A stretch of 64,000 nt of DNA from Planctomycetota bacterium (GTDB taxonomy: Bacteria > Planctomycetota > Planctomycetia > Pirellulales > Pirellulaceae), in NCBI GenBank assembly GCA_016872725.1, contig VGZC01000003.1, positions 62,001 to 126,000 on the forward strand. Reading direction: 5' to 3'. Both the position numbers and the translations under genes were made by a program. Each line of letters opens with the position of its first letter. Position 1 is the stretch's first letter. The notes beneath the pieces were generated by a model. That model saw nothing but the letters and a program-made list of their open reading frames with translations, did not search any database and had not been told where the DNA came from. This document shows, one piece after another, positions 55,325 through 62,029 of the stretch.

Positions 55325-55884
55325 GGCCCCAACATCTACGATCGGGTGACGTCGATCCGCGATCCGATGGCGGGCGTGACGAGTTTTTCGTACGATAGGG
55401 GCAACAAGCTGGTTTCGCTGACCGATCCGGTCGGCAACACGACCCAGTTCGCCTACGACGGACTCGGGCGCATGACCATGGAAACCAATGCGCTGGGACA
55501 AAGCCGATCGTACTATTACGATAGCGCCGAGACGCTCGCCAAGCGGATCGACCGGCGCGGCAAGGGGATCGTTTGGGATTACGACGACCTGAACCGTCCG
55601 ACGGCCGAGTCGTGGTACGACGACGCGTCGCCCGTGGCGAGCGTCTCGGTTTTGATCGGCGGATCGGCAAGTCGGTGGACGCCGACGGGGCCGGACCCGG
55701 TTCGGCGACGGCGACGCGGTTCGTGTACGACGGGGACCATATCGCGCTCGAGTTCGACGGTCCGAACGCGGGCGACTTGACGCACCGTTACCTGCACGGC
55801 CCGGTGATCGATCAGATTCTGGCGGACGAGCTGGTGACGTCACTCGGAACGGCGGGCGACGTCGTGTGGCCATTGGCCGAGTAG
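55325..55884 (+). pseudogene. Relic of an Rhs/YD-repeat protein (frameshifted)
   Basis: Readable YD repeats: TSFSYDRGNKLVSLTDPVGN, TTQFAYDGLGRMTMETNALG, QSRSYYYDSAETLAKRIDRR, GIVWDYDDLNRPTAESWYDD. Near 55650 the frame changes; the next frame continues with RFVYDGDHIALEFDGPNAGD and THRYLHGPVIDQILADE, the piece found just before an Rhs core end. Most of the protein, including the N-terminus and any toxin tip, is absent. A full protein would be over 1000 residues. A remnant of a polymorphic-toxin type gene. Confidence 0.75.
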
Positions 55885-55961
55885 CTGTCCATTCTACGGC
55901 GCCGTCAGGAAGGCCTGGCGCCCGATGGCCGCGTTCGGCGATAATCTCGAGGGGGGGGCCT

Positions 55962-55991
55962 TCGTGCTCGTGCTCGTCCTCGTCCTCGTGC
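55962..55991. repeat. Hexanucleotide microsatellite (TCGTGC/TCGTCC x5)
   Basis: Five 6-bp units, TCGTGC, TCGTGC, TCGTCC, TCGTCC, TCGTGC, next to a G8 run. In one minus-strand frame the array reads as alternating His/Asp and Glu. It lies in non-coding debris, so it is most likely slippage expansion. Confidence 0.7.
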
Positions 55992-56130
55992 TCGAATGGA
56001 GAGGGGGCGATGATGGAACCAAGCGCCGCGAAGCGGATGGTTGCGGGATGTCAGACGATGAGCGGCAAGCGGGGCGTTGCGATGGAACGGGCTCGCGGCG
56101 CGCAAGGCCGCGCGGCCCGACGCCGGTGCC

Positions 56131-56688
56131 GACTGTGCGGGACCGCGCAGAATGCGTTCCGACACGTTGTTAGTTCCCGCCACGTGCTCGGTTTCCCCGC
56201 TCGGAGTGGTCACCTGAGGGGCCGTGACGAACGTGAACAGTTGATTCCGGATCAGTAGCCGCATCCGTTCTTCGCACAACAAACGGAAATCGTTCGCCGG
56301 ACCCTCGAGTGTCGGCAGTTCGGCGCCCCATACGCCGCCACACAGGTCCACAACGCGGTCCTGGAGTTTGTCGACGCGCCGCCGACGTCCGGCATCGCTA
56401 CCGCACTCCCTTGCCGGGTCTCTTTCGCTTCCGGGTTCGCCCCCGCGCCTCTTGGCGTTTTTCCTCCTCCCGCACGGAGAACGGCTGTTCCACCTTCCCG
56501 GCCCCGCCCTTTTCCCGCTCCAGTTCCTCGATCCGTTGCAGGGCCGCCAAGAGCCGCCGATTCAATGAACCAATCACCGACAGCAGGTGCTCGGCGTCAA
56601 GCCGACCTTGCCGAATCTCCTCCCGCGGATTGTCCAGTGACTTCTCATCCATGCCCCACTTGATAACCGACTCGCCGATTTCCACCAA
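56131..56688 (-). pseudogene. Internally deleted transposase relic (IS66-like planctomycete family)
   Basis: The N-terminal piece (56688-56398) has the leading coiled coil of IS66-type transposases: DNPREEIRQGRLDAEHLLSV, AALQRIEELEREKGG, KVEQPFSVREEEKRQEARGR. It stops at 56398. A second piece (56380-56131, other frame) matches the end of such a transposase: LEGPANDFRLLCEERMRLLI and HVAGTNNVSERILRGPAQ (the TNNxxER motif). The catalytic middle, about 300 residues, is deleted and the frame shifts again after RGPAQ. Family assignment is from remembered motifs; it cannot be active. Confidence 0.65.
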
Positions 56689-57088
56689 CGCCCGTTCTTG
56701 TAGAATGGACAGCTACCGACGGGCTGTGGGAGGCGCGAAGCGGGAAATCGCCGCGCGGGAAGGAGTTTTGGGGCGCGTCGACCGTCACGGAACGGGCCGG
56801 AATCGACCGGCATACATCATATTTATCATATTTGGGTATTCAACCCGCGGGTCCGTGCCGAGGGAAGTCGAATGACGCGCCGCGGCGTGAAGGCGCCGGG
56901 GATTTCCCGGTTCCGGCGCGGTTTCCGAATGGGATTCGCGCGGCGGCAAGGCCGGTCGAAGGCCCCGTTCGACTGACAGAAACGCGTCATGGGCGTCAAC
57001 GGCGCGCATCGTCCGCGTCCGGCGCAATACGCCCAAGACGGCCGTTTGTTTGGAACGTGATGGTCCGATCCGCGCATCGTGCGCCTCG

Positions 57089-57289
57089 TCATGTGAAGGG
57101 CAGGCGGAACGGATGCGATCCGCCGGGCGTCCGCCGCATGATTTCGGCGACCGTCGGACGGGGCCACTCGGCGTCGAGGACCAGCACGCCCGCGCGGCAG
57201 TGCGGGCATCGGAATTCCGGCGCCTCCTTCGGTTCCGACGATTCGCCGCCTTCGCCCGGCCCGTCCGCGTCGGGCGCCCCGTCGTCGGG
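57089..57289 (-). pseudogene. C-terminal zinc-ribbon fragment (possibly of a transposase)
   Basis: One minus-strand frame, bounded upstream by a TAG at 57290-57292, reads as a linker (DGPGEGGESSEPKEAPEF) and then RCPHCRAGVLVLDAEWPRPT and EIMRRTPGGSHPFRLPF. It has no start codon. Short CPxC tails of this kind end several IS transposases. The upstream body is gone, replaced by the palindromic element at 57300. Identity uncertain. Confidence 0.4.
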
Positions 57290-57299
57290 CTACCGTCCC

Positions 57300-57466
57300 T
57301 CGTGAAACCCGAAGCCGAGCGTCGCGAGCCGCGAGGCTCGCGATGCGGAGGCGAGGAGGCGCCGTTCCAAGACGTTCCGCGCCGAGTGTTCGCGCGCGAA
57401 GGAAGACCCTCGCCTCCGGGCATCCGCGGCTCGCGCCGCGGACGCCGTCGGATTCGGGTTTCACGA
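57300..57466. repeat. MITE-like element with 14-bp terminal inverted repeats
   Basis: TCGTGAAACCCGAA (57300-57313) and its exact reverse complement (57453-57466) enclose 139 bp. Inside are further inverted pairs: GGAGGCGAGG with CCTCGCCTCC, a hairpin TCGCGAGCC-GCGA-GGCTCGCGA on the left, and CCGCGGC-TCGC-GCCGCGG on the right. The whole can fold into one long arm with two side hairpins. No coding capacity. No clear target duplication is seen next to it. Confidence 0.6.
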
Positions 57467-57557
57467 ACGGGGCGACTCGATGATCGGCTGACAAGACCGC
57501 GTCATGTGCGGAACGGCATCCGATAGGGTCACCGCTTCGCGGCTTCGGAACGTATCG

Positions 57558-57662
57558 CCGGCATCCACCCGGGGCGGCGCCGCCGCTCGCGGCGCTCGCG
57601 TCGGCTTGCCCCGGGCATTTGATGGGACCGTCGCTTCGCGACTGGGAAACGCCCCATGCCGG
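57558..57662. repeat. Second nested palindromic element
   Basis: CCGGCAT (57558-57564) pairs with ATGCCGG (57656-57662), and inside it CCCGGGGC (57568-57575) with GCCCCGGG (57608-57615). A small GTCGC-TTC-GCGAC hairpin is at 57630-57642, and a similar CCGC-TTC-GCGG lies just upstream. It differs in sequence from the element at 57300 but has a comparable build. Confidence 0.45.
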
Positions 57663-57839
57663 TTTTGCCGAGTGAACGTGTTGCGCTTGGGGAAGATCCG
57701 CGACCTGTGAAAACTCTTTGGGCATCGCTCGATTTTTTCGATTGGGCAAGCCGATGCGCCTATCGAGGGCCGTTTCGCGCCGGCGCGGGGAGTCCGCGGG
57801 GGCCGAACGGTACGTGGGGTAAAGTCGGGAGATGCGGGT

Positions 57840-59495
57840 GTGACGGACGCGTTGGAACGGACATTTCGGGTCTTGACGAGGACACCGAATGAATCGGCCG
57901 CGCCGATCCTGATTCGGGCGCTCGACGCGCCGCGGCGGCCGGTCCAGGAATTCGCCCTGCGGGCCCTTCTGGAACGGCGGACGGTGGCCGGCCATCGGGA
58001 GTTGATTCGCCGATGGGATTCGTTCGGCGAGCATTTTCGGCGGATCGTGAGTGAACGGCCGGGCCGGCTCACCTCGGCGCTGCGCGATGCGGTGGCGGAG
58101 GATGATGCGACGATGATCGCCGGCGCGTGCGCCTTGGCGGTGGCGACCCGCGAGTTCGACTTGATGCCCGTGCTCGTGTCGGCGGCCGAGACACGGGACA
58201 ACGTCCACCGGGAGCTCCTCCTCCGCACGGCCGTGGAACTTGCCGAACTGCTGTACGAGGAACTCGGCGCGCCCCGCGACTATCGCGACCGCCGTGATCC
58301 CCAACTGACTCGCCGCCACCTGGTGGGAATGCTCGAACAGGCGATTGGCCGAGCGAGCGCGGACCGCCGCCGGACGCTCGTCGAAGGGTTCCTGATCCTT
58401 GTATCGATGGACAACGGCCTCTTGCGGCGCGTGCTCGACGACGCGCGGCATCCGGCTCATCCCGAGATGATCGAGTTGTTTCGAACAAGTCCGCGTTCCG
58501 CCATCATCCAGAACCTGCTCCGGTTCCTGGATGTCAGCATGCCGCCGGCGCATGCGTTGCGGATCATCGCGGAACGGCGGGACGTTCCGTTCCTGCGAAA
58601 ACTGTGCAAGCATGTCGGACCGGAGTGGGGCGAGACGGTGCGTCGCAATCTGCGTCACATCGAGGGATTCCCGTGGATTGAGGCGCCGAGTCTCCTGGCG
58701 GCGCTGAGCGATGCGGAGCAGTTCGCGGCGGTCCGCATCACGATGGCATCGCGGATTCCCCGCGACGAAGTTCTCCCGATGATCCGATTCCTTTTCCGCG
58801 AGGGCCGGCCCGGCGGCCGCCGGGCGGCCGCCGAATCGCTCCCGGAATTCGGCGGTTCCGAGGCGAACGAACTCGCGCTGGCCGTGCTCGATGACGACGA
58901 CGCAACCGTGCAGGCGACGGTTGTCCGGCAGATCCGCGATCGGGGCATTCCCGGCGCGATGGCCAAGCTCATCCAATTGATCGACAGCCCGAAACCCGAA
59001 GTGCAACGCGCGGCGCGCGAATCGCTTCGCGAGTTCACGTTCCAACGCTATTTGCTCGCCTTCGATTCGCTCGAAGACGACGTGCGCCGCACGACCGGCG
59101 TACTCGTGCGCAAGATCGACGCGAAGACGTTGACGCTCGTCGCCGAGGAGCTTGCCAGTCCGAGCCGAATTCGGCGTATGCGCGGACTGCGCATCGTCGC
59201 GGCGATGGGGGTTGTCGGCGAGTTGGAGTCGTCGATCATCGACCTGTTGGGGGACGAGGACCATTTCCTGCGCGCCGAGGCGGCTCGGACGCTGGGTGGT
59301 TGCCGTTCCGGGCGGGCGCGGCACGCGCTGCGCGAAGCCCTTCAGGACCGGTCCGCCGCCGTGCAGGAGGCGGCGGAGGAAGCCCTTCAGATGCCGGCGG
59401 AATCGGCCTCCGTGCAAATCGCCAGTGCATTACCCGCCGACGTCGCCTCCTACGCGCCCTCCGCGACGGCCACTCCCGACGCGGGCGTTGTGTGA
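57840..59495 (+). CDS. HEAT-repeat protein
   Basis: 551 residues, GTG start with GGAG 8 nt upstream. Built almost entirely of helical pairs of the HEAT type; examples are APILIRALDAPRRPVQEFAL, MAKLIQLIDSPKPEVQRAA and IIDLLGDEDHFLRAEAARTL followed by HALREALQDRSAAVQEAAEE. No signal peptide or catalytic motif. Such solenoids bind proteins. The next gene starts on its stop codon (TGATG), so the two are probably one unit; the small partner is a membrane protein, which suggests a membrane-attached scaffold. Confidence 0.85.
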   Translation: MTDALERTFRVLTRTPNESAAPILIRALDAPRRPVQEFALRALLERRTVAGHRELIRRWDSFGEHFRRIVSERPGRLTSALRDAVAEDDATMIAGACALAVATREFDLMPVLVSAAETRDNVHRELLLRTAVELAELLYEELGAPRDYRDRRDPQLTRRHLVGMLEQAIGRASADRRRTLVEGFLILVSMDNGLLRRVLDDARHPAHPEMIELFRTSPRSAIIQNLLRFLDVSMPPAHALRIIAERRDVPFLRKLCKHVGPEWGETVRRNLRHIEGFPWIEAPSLLAALSDAEQFAAVRITMASRIPRDEVLPMIRFLFREGRPGGRRAAAESLPEFGGSEANELALAVLDDDDATVQATVVRQIRDRGIPGAMAKLIQLIDSPKPEVQRAARESLREFTFQRYLLAFDSLEDDVRRTTGVLVRKIDAKTLTLVAEELASPSRIRRMRGLRIVAAMGVVGELESSIIDLLGDEDHFLRAEAARTLGGCRSGRARHALREALQDRSAAVQEAAEEALQMPAESASVQIASALPADVASYAPSATATPDAGVV

Positions 59496-59902
59496 TGAAA
59501 CGACCTCACGGAGAACCGTCCATGCCGTCGAATGCGCCGTTTGGTGTGGCGGCCGCCCTGTCGCCGCGCCCGATTTTCGGATGGGACGCGAGCCATCGCC
59601 TCGCACAGGCGATCGGCGCGGTGGCGATCGGCGCGGCGGTATTCGCGGCGTATCACGCCTATCGCGCGATGGCGCGGCGGCGACGCAACGGGCCGCGAGC
59701 CCTCTTTCGGGAACTATGCCGGGAACACACGCTGAATTCCGCCGAACGCCGCGAGTTGTCGCGAGCGGCCCGCGCGCTGGGACTCGCCCAAGGCGTCGAC
59801 CTCTTCGTGGATTTCGAGGCGTGGAATCCGTTGCTGGGAGAGGGGCAACCCGACGACCGCCGCGGCCGGTTGGAGGCACTGCGCCATCGGCTGTTTTCGT
59901 AG
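59495..59902 (+). CDS. Small single-pass membrane protein
   Basis: 135 residues, ATG sharing one base with the stop of the HEAT-repeat gene. One helix (LAQAIGAVAIGAAVFAAYHA) near residue 37-57, then a basic stretch (RAMARRRRN) and a helical soluble tail (ALFRELCREHTLNSAERREL, GVDLFVDFEAWNPLL). The tail probably faces the cytoplasm by the positive-inside rule. Not recognised. A cytoplasmic tail could bind the HEAT-repeat partner; inference only. Confidence 0.75.
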   Translation: MKRPHGEPSMPSNAPFGVAAALSPRPIFGWDASHRLAQAIGAVAIGAAVFAAYHAYRAMARRRRNGPRALFRELCREHTLNSAERRELSRAARALGLAQGVDLFVDFEAWNPLLGEGQPDDRRGRLEALRHRLFS

Positions 59903-59916
59903 ACGGTCGCGCCGAG

Positions 59917-61326
59917 CTAGTAGGCGCCGCCGCCGGTGCCCCGTTTGGGAGCCTCGGGGGTTCGCGGTCGGAACCCATCGCCCGTGTCGGTGCCTTCGTT
60001 GAGCTGTACGGTGCGCGCTTCAAGCTTCCAGCCCATCAGATTGAGCAGATCGCCCACCTTGAGGATCTCGACGCCGTACCGCTGAGCATCGTCCATCAGC
60101 GCCGAGAACTGTTTTTGGACCTCGGGGTTATCGCGGTCGGTCGGCCGATCGCCGAGCACGAGGAACCGCGTGCCGACTTCGAGCGTTCCCGTGACCTTGC
60201 CGTCGTCCTGCATCTCCGCGTCGATCTTACCGTTGCTTCCGTGAATCAGATTGCGGACGAGTTCGCGATCAGAGTTGCCGTCGCCGTCCGCGTCCATGAA
60301 TCCGGCGAGTGCGAACCGCACCTGCATACCGGCCGTCCATGCGGGCGAGTAGATCAGATCGCCGCGCACGATCGGGTTCTTGACCTGATCGTTGACGATC
60401 CGGGCTTCGGCCAAATGATCGTCCAGGACGCGCGTGACTTCGATCCGCGCCTTGGGTTTTGAAAACCGGATCGCGTTCGTGGATTGCTCATAGACGCCGA
60501 ACGCGGCGGGTGCCCGCAGTCCGTCGAGTCGGCCGACGTTGATCCAAACGTATCCTTCGTTCTGATTGACGGTCACAATCCGCCCGTCGGGAACCTCGAA
60601 CGACTCCTGGCGGACGTTGTTGAGTTCATCGGTGAGCTTCACGATTCGGTTGTCCTGCTCGTCGATCTTCTGTTGCAGTTCCTTCTCGCGTTTGGCCGCG
60701 GCCGCCTCGACTTCGCCGACCTTCGCCGTCATTTCGCTGATCTTGGTCGCGTCGGCTTGGGTTTGAGCGACGAACTTCTGGCGATCGGCGTTGAACGTCT
60801 GAAGTTCGGCCATCTGTTTGTCTTCGGCGGCCTTCTGAGCCGCCTCGGCGCCCGCCGCCCGCTTCGTCAATTCGTCGACCCGGTTGTTCAGATCGGCCAG
60901 CGCCTGCTTCACGCGCCCGTCGGCGTTGGCGAGCTGTTCATTGGCCGTGCGGATCACCGTGACCAGGTTGTTGCAGACCGAACGATAGGTGCGTTCTCCG
61001 TCGGCGAGCCCCTCGCCGTACTGCGCCATATCCTGCACGAACTGATCCTTGACTTTCTGCAGCTCGGGGACCATTTGGAGGCCGGCCTGTTCGACGGCGT
61101 CGAGCTTCGTGGCACTCGCGCCGACCATGTACGAAAGGTACTGGACCTTGAAATTCTCTTGCCGCTTGTCGGTGTCCGCCCTATTCGCCTGCTCGGTGGC
61201 CGCCGCCAGGCGCGCGTTGAGTTCGTTGGCCGATCGCAAACCCAGGAAGGTCGTCGTGAGCAGGACGACGATCAACATGATGCAGATGATCAGGCCGACT
61301 TGCATGCGTTGGTTTTCACGGGCCAT
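59917..61326 (-). CDS. Membrane-anchored coiled-coil protein
   Basis: 469 residues from the ATG at 61326 (GGAG 10 nt upstream; the frame is open to 61488). An N-terminal helix (GLIICIMLIVVLLTTTFLGL) anchors it. Residues about 30-230 are a long Ala/Glu/Lys/Gln coiled coil. Then comes a beta-rich part: SFEVPDGRIVTVNQNEGYVW and INVGRLDGLRAPAAFGVYEQ, a pattern I recall from planctomycete coiled-coil proteins; GFMDADGDGNSDRELV looks like a calcium-binding-type Asp loop. The C-terminus is Gly/Thr-rich. Likely a structural envelope protein; role unknown. Confidence 0.78.
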   Translation of the reverse strand: MARENQRMQVGLIICIMLIVVLLTTTFLGLRSANELNARLAAATEQANRADTDKRQENFKVQYLSYMVGASATKLDAVEQAGLQMVPELQKVKDQFVQDMAQYGEGLADGERTYRSVCNNLVTVIRTANEQLANADGRVKQALADLNNRVDELTKRAAGAEAAQKAAEDKQMAELQTFNADRQKFVAQTQADATKISEMTAKVGEVEAAAAKREKELQQKIDEQDNRIVKLTDELNNVRQESFEVPDGRIVTVNQNEGYVWINVGRLDGLRAPAAFGVYEQSTNAIRFSKPKARIEVTRVLDDHLAEARIVNDQVKNPIVRGDLIYSPAWTAGMQVRFALAGFMDADGDGNSDRELVRNLIHGSNGKIDAEMQDDGKVTGTLEVGTRFLVLGDRPTDRDNPEVQKQFSALMDDAQRYGVEILKVGDLLNLMGWKLEARTVQLNEGTDTGDGFRPRTPEAPKRGTGGGAY

Positions 61327-61372
61327 CGCGCGGGAACTCCTGGGAAAGACGGGGCGGGCGACAGGTTCGAGT

Positions 61373-61924
61373 CTAGTCGCCGTATCCCGTACCGTCAACA
61401 AAAAGCCCGCCGTCGGAAGGGTCGGGACGTCGGCTTCCCGCCCGGTCCCGGGCGAATCGAACTCCCCAAAAAACGGCCTGCCATGCAATGGGGCCTCCGA
61501 TCAGGCCGAAACCGCCGATGATCGCCCCGTCGGCGGCGTGGCCGACGCCGAAGCCGATCAACCCTCCCAGGCCCAAACCCACGAGGCCTCCGATCAGCCC
61601 GGCGGGAATAAGGCCCCAGATCGGCGCATGGGGTGGGACGCCGTCGGCATCGGCGATCGCGAACGCGTGCCATGCGACGAGCCCTGCGAGGGCCCCTTGG
61701 GGCAGGGCGCCGCGGATTCCGCCGGAAACGGCGTTCATCCACCACGGCCCGTCCCAACCGGCCACGGCGAACGCGGCCCCAAAAAGGCCCCCGAAGAGGC
61801 AGGGCAGGCCGATCGCGACGGCCGCCGCGCCGGTCCGGAATGAAGATTCCCCATTCGATGCGTGGACCACCATGGAATCCGCCTCGCGCGCCGAAAAAAA
61901 CACGAGACCACGCATGACACGCAT
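61373..61924 (-). CDS. Glycine-rich membrane protein
   Basis: 183 residues from the ATG at 61924, which has GGGAG 8 nt upstream; an ATG at 61873 (GAGG 8 nt upstream) is also plausible. Four or five hydrophobic stretches rich in Gly (AVAIGLPCLFGGLFGAAFAV, WGLIPAGLIGGLVGLGLGGL, GAIIGGFGLIGGPIAWQAVF). It might be a small membrane channel-like or glycine-zipper protein; no family recognised. It lies 46 bp upstream of the coiled-coil gene in the same direction and diverges from polA. Confidence 0.7.
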   Translation of the reverse strand: MRVMRGLVFFSAREADSMVVHASNGESSFRTGAAAVAIGLPCLFGGLFGAAFAVAGWDGPWWMNAVSGGIRGALPQGALAGLVAWHAFAIADADGVPPHAPIWGLIPAGLIGGLVGLGLGGLIGFGVGHAADGAIIGGFGLIGGPIAWQAVFWGVRFARDRAGSRRPDPSDGGLFVDGTGYGD

Positions 61925-62029
61925 TGGAACGTCTCCCGTGTTCGAACATGATACCCGCATCGCGCTGAGGCATCAAAACCCCCGGGGTCCTCGTCGCGGC
62001 CGGGAGCTCGCGGTAGGCTACGGGGACCG

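Larger units (their letters stand above)
56689..57839. other. 1.15-kb stretch without an intact gene
   Basis: No frame here looks like a complete gene; the long ORFs are Arg/Ser/Pro-rich shadows. It contains an AT-rich patch (56811-56850, with TCATATTTATCATATTT), a coding fragment with a zinc ribbon, and two palindromic elements, listed separately. Together with the Rhs and transposase relics it looks like a site of repeated insertion and decay. Confidence 0.5.

Noticed and set aside
55325-55884. Rhs segment as a functional polymorphic toxin with immunity gene
   Set aside because: The frame is broken, the N-terminus and tip are missing and no immunity-like gene follows.
56826-59417. 863-residue minus-strand ORF opposite the HEAT-repeat gene
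   Set aside because: It mirrors the strong GC3 of the plus-strand gene, is Arg/Ser/Pro-rich and has no recognisable motif; the plus frame has clear HEAT repeats.
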